Assembly (NCBI GenBank): GCA_022825925.1
Contig: JAJDVW010000022.1
Location: 248,001 to 312,000 of the forward strand
DNA length: 64,000 bases
From: Pseudomonadales bacterium
GTDB lineage: Bacteria; Pseudomonadota; Gammaproteobacteria; Pseudomonadales; Azotimanducaceae
Direction of reading: 5' to 3'
This document shows, one piece after another, positions 15,098 through 22,936 of the stretch (the first letter of the stretch is position 1; each line of letters begins with the position of its first letter). Both the position numbers and the translations under genes were made by a program. The notes beneath the pieces are model-generated. The model ran no database searches, was not told the DNA's origin, and was given only the letters and a program-made list of their open reading frames with translations.

Positions 15098-18000
15098 ATG
15101 ATCCACCAACGGATGTTCCGGGGGGCCGGCGTACTCGGGTTGGCCTCCCTGTTCCTGATCTCGCCGCCGGTACTTGCCGACGACGACGACAGTTCCGAAC
15201 AGCGCCGTATCGAAGAGATGGTCATCTACGGCGAACGCATCGAGTCCACCGTTTCCGACACCTCCATCGCCATCACGGCCATGGACGAGGACTTCCTCAA
15301 GGACATGGGGATGCAGGGTCCGAACGAGATGGTGAACTTCATCCCGGCGACGACGCGCACCGACTGGGACATCAAGATCCGCGGCATCGGACGCAACTTC
15401 CGGGGCCTCGGCGGGGACCCGGGGGTCGGCACCTACTACAACGGCATCTATTCGCCCGACTTCGGCATCGCAGCGACGGAGGGCGGCCTGTACGACATCC
15501 GCCGCATCGAGGTGCTGCGCGGACCGCAGGGCACCCTCTACGGCCGGAACTCCATCGGCGGCGTCGTGAACTACGTCACGAACCAGCCGAACCACGAGGG
15601 GTTCGAGGCGAACGCGCGCGCCGTGCTGGGCGAGTACGGCACCAACGAGTGGTTCGGGCTCGTGAGCGGTCCGGTCACCGACAATCTGGCCTACCGCCTG
15701 ACCGGCGTGAAGCGGATTCGGGGACCTGCGGTCGACGGCCTGGCGGGCTCCGAGGACATCGAGGACCTGAACGACCAGAACTTCGCGCTGATCCTTGAAT
15801 GGACCCCGCTCGACAGCCTGACGTTCAACCTGCGCGTCAACGACCGGCGTGCCTACAGCAAGCGCAACTTCGGTAACGGCGGGCACGGCATCGCCGGCGA
15901 AGGACCCTGCGTCGGGCAGCACCCGATCAACTCCGACAGCGACTGCGATCCGCGCTATCGCGTGTCGCGGGATACCAACCACTACGCCACCGGTTTCCGG
16001 CCGGTGAGCCAGGACTGGGCCGACCGATACGGCGATCTCGCCGACGATCCCCGCGGCGCGGTGGCCTGGATCCATCCGGTCACCGGGGAGCGCTTCTACG
16101 GATCGTACAACCGACCGGGCGTCGACGACACCAGCGTGCGCTGGCCCTTCATGCCGTCGCAAAACTACCGTCAGGCCTCTGTGGCCATGTACGACATCGG
16201 TGGCGCGGACGATCCCGACATCGTCGGTCTCACGACCGGTGACAACCGCGAGGAGTTCGACCACCAGCAGGGGTCGCTGGTCGTGGACTGGGACATCAGC
16301 GACAGGCTGTCGCTCAAGTATCTCGGTTCCTACAACAGCTTTGCGTACTGGTTCAACCGCGACAACAGCTTCTCGGACGGCTTCGTCTCCGACATCGACG
16401 ACACGGTCATCGAGCAGGTGGAGAGCTACTCGCACGAATTGCGGTTGTTCTGGGAAGTGGGCGATCGTTTCACGGCCACGTCGGGCGTCTACCAGTTCTG
16501 GGAGTCCCGCGATCAGTGGTACGGGATTCGCGAACGCGGAGGGCAGGGCCGCGCGCAGAATGCGGCGATCTACGGACCCGAAGGATTCAACGAGTGGGTG
16601 TTGCGGGGGACCGAGGTCGTCGGCTGGGTCATGCCGGAGTGCATCGGCGTGGGCGTCGGCGGCTCCGCCGCCGGTGGCGACCTTGCACTGAACGATGCCG
16701 CGCACCCCGGCTATGGCAAGTACTGCGGGGACGCCGGCAAGCCCTACAGCCAGAGCGTCAGGACGGGCGACACGGGTGGTCTGTACGAGCACCGGAACCT
16801 GGTCGACAACGAGAACCTCGCCTTCTACACGCAGGGCGACCTGCGCCTGACGGACACCGTGAGCGTCACTCTCGGCGCGCGCTACTCGAAGGACTGGCGC
16901 GACGCCCTGGAAGCGCGGGGCGGCTACTCGGAAATCGAGGTCTACAACAAGCCTTGGCTCCCATGGGCGTTGTCCACGGCGTGTGCCCTCAATCCGGATC
17001 AGTGTCCGGAAGACCCGGCGGCGTTCTTCGCCCCGGGCGTGACGCCCCTTGCGGCCCTGAACGTCGCGATGGGCGCCGCGACCTTCACGGGCGATCCGGA
17101 CTTCCCGATCAGGCCCGTCTGCGACCTCGAAGCCTACGCCTGCGAGCGCCCGCTCCGGCTGCGGGGCATTCCCATAGGATGGGGCCACCGCACGACGGGG
17201 ACCTACAAGCAGGATGGCGACCTCACCTGGCGCGTGAACTTCAACTGGGAGCCGACGGCGGACATCCTGGTGTACCTTGGCGCCACGTCGGGTTATCGCG
17301 CCGGGGGCTTCAACCTCGGTCGCCCGGATGGCCGCGTCTCGGTGGACACCACCGGCGACGGCGTCGCCAACGCGCGGGCCCTGGGCGAATACGGGGACGA
17401 GAACCTCGTCGCGTACGAGTTGGGCTACAAGGGCACGCATCTCGACGGCACGTTGCAGTTGAACGTCGCGCTCTACTACTACGCCTATGAGAACTACCAG
17501 ACGAACGTCTCGACGTGGGAATCGGAGAGTGGCGACTTCGCGCTGCCCGCCGTCACGCTGCCGGACGGCAGCGGGCTTAGTGCGCCGGCAGGCCGCGGTC
17601 CGGTCGACATCACCACCAACATTCCCGACTCGTACAACCGCGGATTCGAGATCGACGGGACGTACCTGGCTACCGACAACCTGACGTTCGGGGGCAACTA
17701 CAGCTACACGGAGAGCGTCTTCGACTCCCCGTTCACGTTCTTCAACGAGAACGACCCCCGCTACCCCCGGGAGATTCTCGGCGGCGACCTGAACCAGGAT
17801 CCGTGCACGCTGCCGGACGAGATCAAGGTGCTGTACTGCATCGAGATCGACGGCGCCGAGCTGACCGGGATTCCCAAGCACAAGGCCACGCTGTGGGCCG
17901 CCTACACCTGGAACCGCCCGAACGGCTCCTGGACCTGGTACAACTCCCTGGCCTACACCGGGGACTACGCCACCACGCCGTTCCACCGTCCGTGGGACCT

Positions 18001-18229
18001 CGTCCCGGACCGGGAGCGCTGGGACATGCGGCTGACGTACCGGGAGGCCACCGGCCGCTGGTCGGCATCGGCCTTTGTCGACAACGTGCTCGACAAGACC
18101 TACATCCGCCACTCCGACATGGAGAACCGTCGGACCGGCTACGGCGCCAACTGGCCGCAGCGGATCGTGTCCCTCTACCCGCGGTACTGGGGCGTCGAGT
18201 TCGAGTACAGCATGGGGGCGTATCGGTAG
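15098..18229 (+). CDS. TonB-dependent outer-membrane receptor
   Basis: 1043 residues. Signal peptide to about residue 28 (GVLGLASLFLISPPVLAD), a TonB-box-like EEMVIYG, a plug domain with IKIRGIGRNFRG, GTYYNGIY and the hallmark LRGPQGTLYGRNSIGG, then a 22-strand barrel ending in aromatic YSMGAYR. It takes up a ligand across the outer membrane using TonB energy. The extra length comes from long loops, several with paired Cys (for example 16930-17150), as in receptors for large or oligomeric ligands; ligand unknown. ATG chosen by the signal peptide and a weak upstream AGAGGG. A secreted protein gene follows after 75 bp. Confidence 0.93.
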   Translation: MIHQRMFRGAGVLGLASLFLISPPVLADDDDSSEQRRIEEMVIYGERIESTVSDTSIAITAMDEDFLKDMGMQGPNEMVNFIPATTRTDWDIKIRGIGRNFRGLGGDPGVGTYYNGIYSPDFGIAATEGGLYDIRRIEVLRGPQGTLYGRNSIGGVVNYVTNQPNHEGFEANARAVLGEYGTNEWFGLVSGPVTDNLAYRLTGVKRIRGPAVDGLAGSEDIEDLNDQNFALILEWTPLDSLTFNLRVNDRRAYSKRNFGNGGHGIAGEGPCVGQHPINSDSDCDPRYRVSRDTNHYATGFRPVSQDWADRYGDLADDPRGAVAWIHPVTGERFYGSYNRPGVDDTSVRWPFMPSQNYRQASVAMYDIGGADDPDIVGLTTGDNREEFDHQQGSLVVDWDISDRLSLKYLGSYNSFAYWFNRDNSFSDGFVSDIDDTVIEQVESYSHELRLFWEVGDRFTATSGVYQFWESRDQWYGIRERGGQGRAQNAAIYGPEGFNEWVLRGTEVVGWVMPECIGVGVGGSAAGGDLALNDAAHPGYGKYCGDAGKPYSQSVRTGDTGGLYEHRNLVDNENLAFYTQGDLRLTDTVSVTLGARYSKDWRDALEARGGYSEIEVYNKPWLPWALSTACALNPDQCPEDPAAFFAPGVTPLAALNVAMGAATFTGDPDFPIRPVCDLEAYACERPLRLRGIPIGWGHRTTGTYKQDGDLTWRVNFNWEPTADILVYLGATSGYRAGGFNLGRPDGRVSVDTTGDGVANARALGEYGDENLVAYELGYKGTHLDGTLQLNVALYYYAYENYQTNVSTWESESGDFALPAVTLPDGSGLSAPAGRGPVDITTNIPDSYNRGFEIDGTYLATDNLTFGGNYSYTESVFDSPFTFFNENDPRYPREILGGDLNQDPCTLPDEIKVLYCIEIDGAELTGIPKHKATLWAAYTWNRPNGSWTWYNSLAYTGDYATTPFHRPWDLVPDRERWDMRLTYREATGRWSASAFVDNVLDKTYIRHSDMENRRTGYGANWPQRIVSLYPRYWGVEFEYSMGAYR

Positions 18230-18304
18230 CGGAATTCGGCGGAGAAGAACCGCCGCGCCGTCGTTGTTGGGCAAATGGGGGAAGGGAAGTCAAAGGAATC
18301 AGAA

Positions 18305-18850
18305 ATGACGGCCAAAATCATGGCAGTTCTGGCGGCGCTTTCGCTGTCGCTCTCGGCTTTCGCCGATCAGTGTTCACCGTTTCGGTGGGCAAGCGGCCCT
18401 TCTCCAGAGGATGCCGTGCAGGTAGCCGTGCAACTCGTCGAGCCCGACGTTGATGGCACGGTGTGTTTCTCGACCTCGTTCACAGAGTTGAACGACGATG
18501 ACGTGTACGTCATGGCCAGCAACGCGCTCGACTCGGACTACCGCTTGAGCATTCGAGATGGGGAGCGGGTTATTTTTCGAGACATCGTTCGTGCGGGTAC
18601 GAGAGACCACGACGAAAAGCTCACTCGAGCAAACCGGATCGGTGCCCACTATGAAGTCTCCGTCGAGTTGATGGACCCTGCTGAGCCGGTGGTGCTGACC
18701 TCAACGCTTTCCCCAGTGGTCGCGGAGGGAACCGGTATCAGGCTGCACGTGTTCCGGACGGCGGCCATCAAGCTCGCAGACACCATGCGAATGGACCCGA
18801 CGATAGACGGCCCCACGTTCGACGAGTTGCCAATCGATCGGCCGGAGTGA
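18305..18850 (+). CDS. Secreted protein of unknown function
   Basis: 181 residues with a clear signal peptide (MTAKIMAVLAALSLSLSAFA, then DQ). ATG 18305 is preceded by AAGGAA; an in-frame ATG at 18275 lacks the signal-peptide logic. Two Cys remain in the mature part (DQCSPF and GTVCFSTS), suggesting a disulfide. The remainder is predicted beta-rich. I recognise no family. Base composition is less GC-rich than the neighbours. It follows the TonB receptor on the same strand and may be co-transcribed. A strong terminator lies 130 bp after the stop. Confidence 0.7.
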   Translation: MTAKIMAVLAALSLSLSAFADQCSPFRWASGPSPEDAVQVAVQLVEPDVDGTVCFSTSFTELNDDDVYVMASNALDSDYRLSIRDGERVIFRDIVRAGTRDHDEKLTRANRIGAHYEVSVELMDPAEPVVLTSTLSPVVAEGTGIRLHVFRTAAIKLADTMRMDPTIDGPTFDELPIDRPE

Positions 18851-18979
18851 TGGTGTGCCTTTTGGTGGGTGGCTGCGCAATAGGCTGTTGCCTCACTTGG
18901 CCTGCATCGTCCCGCCAGGGGCCCCCTGATGAATTACGTACGCAGGGGTAACCTCGGCGGCGGAATGTACCGCCGTCGC

Positions 18980-19003
18980 AAAGGGGCGCTTCGGCGCCCC
19001 TTT
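18980..19003. terminator. Strong terminator with UUCG loop
   Basis: Ten-bp stem AAAGGGGCGC closed by the extra-stable TTCG loop and ending in GCGCCCC followed by TTT; A-run on one side and T-run on the other make it usable in both directions. It serves the secreted-protein gene and faces the decayed antitoxin on the other strand. The remaining 18851-19411 interval holds only that remnant and a GTTGAGGTG direct repeat at 19224-19250. Confidence 0.8.
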
Positions 19004-19023
19004 GCTCGTGCCCCTGCCACGAA

Positions 19024-19180
19024 TCTGTCCACGCCGCGGCGTAGTCGTCGGCGAGCTGCGTCGCGCGGAACAGGTGCAGCGCCGCTTTGACCACGTCGGA
19101 ACGTGACTTGATGCCGTGTGCGCGGGCGTCGGCGTCGATGAAGCCGATATCTTCCCTTGGAGGCTGATACTGAGCTTCAT
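19024..19180 (-). pseudogene. Decayed copy of the MazE-like antitoxin
   Basis: Closely matches the intact antitoxin at 22259-22480: both start ATG-AAGCTCAG(T/C)..., encode MKLS(I/V)SLQG, SR(S/D)-type helices and VVKAALHL(F/L)R(A/T)TQLADDYAAAWT. Here one base is missing in CTTCCCTTGG (intact CTTCCCCTTGG), shifting the frame after nine codons, and the 3' end diverges into the terminator at 18980. No toxin gene is beside it. It is evidence for a duplication across the island 19.0-22.5 kb. Confidence 0.8.
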
Positions 19181-19411
19181 CCTGCGGATCCTACCGTGAG
19201 TGCTCTCGGCGTGCTCCCGGGGGGAGTTGAGGTGTAGTTGAGGTGTTGAGGATCGCTTGGGGCCAACGCGAGGGGAACCGTTCGCGACGAGTTGTTTCCG
19301 CACCGTCGCCCAAGCCATGCCGAAGCCCCTGGATGATGTCTTGCGTGAGCGTTGGCTCACGAGGATCGGGGCGATTGCTCTCCCGGGGGTCTGGTAAGCT
19401 CGTTCCCGGCA

Positions 19412-19708
19412 ATGGACGGAGCGAGCGAGATGGGCGCCGGGTCGGGCAAGGAAGCCGTGCTGACAGCCGCGAGCGCCACACCACGGGGCCGCGAGACCGC
19501 CATGCCCGTCATTACCGCCGTCGCAGTCGTCGTGGCTGCTCTCTCGATTGTCGCGTCCGTACTGGACTCGAGGATCGGCGAGATGAACGACGAGCTCGGC
19601 GACCTGCGCGGCGACGTCGAGCAGATCAAGCGCGATGTCGGAGACCTCCGCGAGGACGTGGCCTACATCAAGGGACGCATCGACGAGGCCCTGAAGCGTC
19701 CGGACTGA
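19412..19708 (+). CDS. Small membrane-anchored coiled-coil protein
   Basis: 98 residues from ATG 19412 (ATG 19430 and 19502 also possible; no clear SD). A single membrane segment, MPVITAVAVVVAALSIVASV, is followed by a heptad coiled coil: GEMNDELGDLRGDVEQIKRD and then VGDLREDVAYIKGRIDEAL. No enzymatic motif. The last 55 bp are duplicated at 21761-21815. Together with the next gene it forms a pair of one-helix-anchor proteins immediately upstream of the AAA ATPase gene. Function unknown. Confidence 0.65.
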   Translation: MDGASEMGAGSGKEAVLTAASATPRGRETAMPVITAVAVVVAALSIVASVLDSRIGEMNDELGDLRGDVEQIKRDVGDLREDVAYIKGRIDEALKRPD

Positions 19709-19725
19709 CGGGGAGGCGGCGAGCC

Positions 19726-19905
19726 GTGGAGTGGACGGGGGACAGCATCGCGACCGTGACGGTCGGCATCGCGATTCTCGCCTTCCTCTGGAACCTGCAC
19801 CGGGATATGGGGAACCTGCACAGGGACATCGGGGACCTGCGCGAGCGCATGGCGCGTCTCGAGGGCCTGTTCGAGGGCGTTGCCGGCCGCCATCCCGAGA
19901 CTTGA
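19726..19905 (+). CDS. Very small membrane/coiled-coil protein
   Basis: 59 residues, GTG start with GGGGAGG 8-9 bases upstream. SIATVTVGIAILAFLWNLH is a membrane helix; RDMGNLHRDIGDLRERMARL is a near-perfect run of seven-residue repeats, so it should oligomerise or pair with the preceding protein, with which it shares architecture. 17 bp downstream of that gene and 114 bp upstream of the ATPase ATG. Unknown function. Confidence 0.6.
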   Translation: MEWTGDSIATVTVGIAILAFLWNLHRDMGNLHRDIGDLRERMARLEGLFEGVAGRHPET

Positions 19906-20019
19906 GGGCCTCGCGGGCTCCGCAGAGACAGGCGCCAGGGGTTCGCGGCGGGCCGTCTCCTTGTGCCGGTTGGGCATGCCGGGCGGCGTGGCGGCGACGT
20001 GCCATGCCATACTCGGCCC

Positions 20020-21606
20020 ATGCGCTTCTTCAACACCACCGGCCCGGTTCAACCAGACAAGCACTATTGCATCCCGGCGTTGAGCCGGCTCGATCTGGAC
20101 GAGGTCCTCGGCCTGATCCGCGACCAACGCTACTTCGTGCTGCATGCGCCCCGACAGACGGGCAAGACCTCGGCCCTGCTGGCGTTGCGCGACCTCCTGA
20201 ACGGCGAGGCGAACCATGCCTATCGCTGCGTGTACGCGAACATCGAGGCCGCGCAGGCGGCGCGGGAGGACACCGAGCCCGCCATGGGAGCGATTCTCAG
20301 CCAACTCGCCTTGCGCGCGCGGCTGGCGCTTGAAGACACCTTCGTGGAGGATGTCTGGCGCGACGCCGTGTCGCGCATCGGTCCCCACGGTGCCCTGCAG
20401 GAGGTGCTCAGCCGCTGGGCCCAAGCGGATCCCAGACCGCTGGTTCTGCTGCTCGACGAGATCGATGCGCTGGTGGGGGACACCTTGCTATCGGTGCTGC
20501 GCCAGCTCCGATCGGGTTACGACCTGCGCCCGGGAGGCTTCCCGCAAAGCGTCCTGCTTTGTGGCGTACGGGATGTGCGCGACTACCGCATCCGATCGAA
20601 CGCGGAGAACGCCGTGATAGCCGGCGGCAGCGCCTTCAACATCAAGGCGCGGTCACTGCGCCTGGGAGATTTCTCGAAGGCCGAGGTGGAAGCGCTGTTG
20701 CTACAGCACACCGAGGAGACCGGGCAGCCTTTCGCCGACGGGGCGGTCGATGCGGTCTGGACGCAGACGCAAGGCCAACCCTGGCTCGTCAATGCCCTGG
20801 CGGACGAGGCATGTTTCCGGCACAAGGCGGGGCGGGACCGAAGCCGTCCCGTCACTGCGGATCACCTCCTCGACGCGCAGGAGCGGCTCATCGCGCGCCG
20901 CGAGACGCACCTCGACCAGCTCGCGGACAAGCTCAAGGAGGATCGGGTGCGCCGCGTGATTGGCCCGCTGCTGAGCGGCGGCGACGAGCGCGAGTTCTCG
21001 GACCGGGATCTGGAATACGTCCGCGACCTCGGCCTGATCGCTTATGAAGGTGCGCTGCGCATCGCCAACCCCATCTACGCGGAAGTCGTGCCGCGGGAAC
21101 TGACGTATGCCGCGCAGGCCGGACTGGTCGAGGAGACGGCATGGTACGTGGACGGGGACGGCGGATTGAACCTCGTCAAGTTGCTCACCGCCTTCCAGCA
21201 GTTCTTCCGCGAACACTCCGAGCACTGGATGGGACGCTTCGACTATCGGGAGGCGGGGCCGCAGCTTCTCCTGCAGGCGTTCCTGCAGCGCATCGTCAAT
21301 GGTGGCGGACGCATCGAGCGGGAGTATGGCCTCGGCCGGGGCCGCACGGACCTGTTGCTGGTATGGCCCCAGGGAAGGCGTACCCGGCGGTTCGTCGTCG
21401 AGTGCAAGGTCCTGCACCCGCGGCGGGGGCTGGAAGCGACGATCCGCGATGGCCTGCGGCAGACGGCGGGCTACGTGGACCGCTGCGACGCCGAGACCGG
21501 TCACTTGGTGGTCTTCGACCGCCGGGAGGAGCGGACTTGGGAAGAGAAGGTGTTCCATCGCGTCGACGCCGGCGATGCACCGGGCATCCATGTCTGGGGC
21601 ATGTGA
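20020..21606 (+). CDS. AAA ATPase fused to a PD-(D/E)XK-like C-terminal domain
   Basis: 528 residues. Walker A is HAPRQTGKTSALL (near residue 48), Walker B LVLLLDEIDAL (near 147), with sensor-like LLCGVRDVRDYR. The middle is a winged-helix-like region. The C-terminal ~110 residues carry IEREYGLGRGRTDLLLVW and RRFVVECKVLHP: Glu, Asp and ExK in the order of the PD-(D/E)XK nuclease fold. The layout matches AAA_9-type/DUF1703-like proteins, which are often mobile and of unknown role. ATG at 20020 is where the conserved N-terminus (MRFFNTTGPV) begins. Lone gene in an accessory island; defence function is only a hypothesis. Confidence 0.85.
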   Translation: MRFFNTTGPVQPDKHYCIPALSRLDLDEVLGLIRDQRYFVLHAPRQTGKTSALLALRDLLNGEANHAYRCVYANIEAAQAAREDTEPAMGAILSQLALRARLALEDTFVEDVWRDAVSRIGPHGALQEVLSRWAQADPRPLVLLLDEIDALVGDTLLSVLRQLRSGYDLRPGGFPQSVLLCGVRDVRDYRIRSNAENAVIAGGSAFNIKARSLRLGDFSKAEVEALLLQHTEETGQPFADGAVDAVWTQTQGQPWLVNALADEACFRHKAGRDRSRPVTADHLLDAQERLIARRETHLDQLADKLKEDRVRRVIGPLLSGGDEREFSDRDLEYVRDLGLIAYEGALRIANPIYAEVVPRELTYAAQAGLVEETAWYVDGDGGLNLVKLLTAFQQFFREHSEHWMGRFDYREAGPQLLLQAFLQRIVNGGGRIEREYGLGRGRTDLLLVWPQGRRTRRFVVECKVLHPRRGLEATIRDGLRQTAGYVDRCDAETGHLVVFDRREERTWEEKVFHRVDAGDAPGIHVWGM

Positions 21607-21760
21607 GTCCGGGGCATGCGAGGAAGGGGGTCCCGTGCAGTTCACTCGCCGAGGATGGCCAAACGCGGCGACCTGACCGGCAGCGTGGCGGTACGTTGGT
21701 CGCGGCACCGGAAACGAGGCGACCCTGACGGACGGATGCCGGCCCTGTCGGGGCTACGCA

Positions 21761-21815
21761 GGATGTGGCCTACATCAGGGGCCGCATCGACGAGGCCCTC
21801 AAGCGTCGGGACTGA
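21761..21815 (+). repeat. Duplicated 3' end of the coiled-coil gene
   Basis: 55 bp matching 19654-19708 with 50 identities, including the same stop codon; encodes the end DVAYI(R)GRIDEALKRRD. No start, membrane segment or SD. The rest of 21607-21896 shows no gene. The fragment marks the right-hand side of the ATPase gene, as the original marks its left. Confidence 0.85.
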
Positions 21816-21896
21816 CCCGTTGCAGGGCCTCCCCTTGCCGTGGCCGCCCCCGCCCGAGTCGTGCAGGCCGGCCGAGACCGAGGTTCTCACAAGGGA

Positions 21897-22262
21897 TCAA
21901 AGACCCAGGTGCAGACGGAGGGCGTCATCGAGCCCGTTCATGATGCGAGGCGGTATCCGTCCGGCACGCGAGTGGAGGCGTTCGATCGCCACGGCGCGAA
22001 CCTGCTCCGCCTGGGCCTTCGAGTCGCGCGGAAGGCCGCAGGCGCGAGCGGGCAGCCGGACCTGGAAAGGGTAGATCCTGCGCACGTTGCTGGTGACCGG
22101 GACGACGGTCACGACCCCGCGCTGTAGCGTCGCTGCGCTCTGGTTGGCGCCGTCGTTGCTTACGACTACCGCCGGCCGCCGGTATGCCGCCTCGGCGCCC
22201 ACTGGGACGCTGAAATCCACCATCCAGATGTCGGCGCGGCGCACCGGCTCCGACGCGCTCAA
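21897..22262 (-). CDS. MazF/PemK-family endoribonuclease toxin
   Basis: 121 residues. Family motifs: RRADIWMVDF and RRPAVVVSNDGANQS (the conserved Arg-Pro loop), VTVVPVTSN (catalytic Thr/Ser strand) and AEQVRAVAIERL near the C-terminus. MazF enzymes cleave single-stranded mRNA at short motifs. The TTG start at 22262 overlaps the antitoxin stop by four bases (TTGA); GTG at 22244 is the alternative that starts directly before RRADIW. Antitoxin-first order as usual. Confidence 0.88.
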   Translation of the reverse strand: MSASEPVRRADIWMVDFSVPVGAEAAYRRPAVVVSNDGANQSAATLQRGVVTVVPVTSNVRRIYPFQVRLPARACGLPRDSKAQAEQVRAVAIERLHSRAGRIPPRIMNGLDDALRLHLGL

Positions 22263-22480
22263 TCGTTCAGCCCGTCGAGCGACGACCGATCCCACGCCTC
22301 GGTGTCGTCATCGTCGTCCCATTCCGTCCACGCCGCGGCGTAGTCGTCGGCGAGCTGCGTCGTGCGCAACAGATGCAGCGCCGCTTTGACCACGGCGGAC
22401 CGTGACTTGATGCCGTGTGAGCGGGCGTACGCGTCGAGGAACCCGACATCTTCCCCTTGGAGGCTGACACTGAGTTTCAT
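22259..22480 (-). CDS. MazE-like RHH antitoxin
   Basis: 73 residues. MKLSVSLQGEDVGFLDAYAR followed by SRSAVVKAALHLLR is a ribbon-helix-helix DNA-binding domain; the acidic tail (WDDDDDTEAWD) is the likely toxin-binding arm. Operon with the MazF-type toxin. A perfect short inverted repeat lies 21 bp upstream of the start. The diverged frameshifted copy at 19024-19180 keeps the N-terminal domain only. Confidence 0.85.
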   Translation of the reverse strand: MKLSVSLQGEDVGFLDAYARSHGIKSRSAVVKAALHLLRTTQLADDYAAAWTEWDDDDDTEAWDRSSLDGLND

Positions 22481-22500
22481 CCCTTGGATGCTACCGCGAA

Positions 22501-22513
22501 TACTCTCCGAGTA
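22501..22513 (-). promoter_or_regulatory. Short inverted repeat upstream of mazE-like gene
   Basis: TACTC, spacer TCC, GAGTA: perfect 5-bp arms 21 bp upstream of the antitoxin ATG, in the position expected for an autorepression operator. Weak length; inferred. Confidence 0.4.
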
Positions 22514-22586
22514 CTACCTGCAAACGGATTGCAGTCGGCCCTCGTGCGGCGGCGAGGAGGCGCGCCGGGGCTCGCCCCCTGGGGCG

Positions 22587-22898
22587 CTACGGCGTTTGCA
22601 GGACCGCCTCGAACGTCTCCAACTGCGGATGTCCGAGATACGTACCCTTCGGGGCACTCCGCTGCGCGTGCGCCTTGCGGAACAATTCGGACTCCGTCCA
22701 CGCCACGAACGCCTCCCGCGACTCCCAGATCGTGGGTGACGCGTAGAGCGCGCGATCGTCGCCGACCGGTCCCTTGAGGAGGGCGAACGAACGGAATCCG
22801 GGCACTTCTTCCAGGAACGACTCCCGCTCGCGCCATACGCGCTCGAAGTCGGGCTCGCGCCCCGGCGCGATTCTGAAACGGTTCATGGCGATGAACAT
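22587..22898 (-). CDS. Antibiotic-biosynthesis monooxygenase (ABM)-domain protein
   Basis: 103 residues, ATG preceded by AAGGAGAC. MFIAMNRFRIAPGREPDFER, then FLEEVPGFRSFALLKGP and SPTIWESREAFVAWTES match the dimeric alpha-beta ferredoxin-like ABM fold; some members are haem-degrading monooxygenases (IsdG/HmoB-like) with a conserved His near the middle. Here KAHAQR supplies a His in about that position. The gene lies 3 kb from a haem-uptake locus, so a haem link is possible but unproven. 38 bp downstream of the peptidase gene on the same strand. Confidence 0.78.
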   Translation of the reverse strand: MFIAMNRFRIAPGREPDFERVWRERESFLEEVPGFRSFALLKGPVGDDRALYASPTIWESREAFVAWTESELFRKAHAQRSAPKGTYLGHPQLETFEAVLQTP

Positions 22899-22936
22899 GG
22901 CGTGTCTCCTTGCGTTGTCCGATCGTGCCGGGACGT

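Noticed and set aside
14585-18274. 1229-codon minus-strand frame opposite the TonB receptor
   Set aside because: No known motifs, composition of an antisense shadow in a GC-rich genome; the plus strand encodes a complete receptor with signal peptide.
19224-19250. GTTGAGGTG direct repeats as plasmid-type iterons
   Set aside because: Only two to three short copies, no replication gene nearby; probably chance or slippage.
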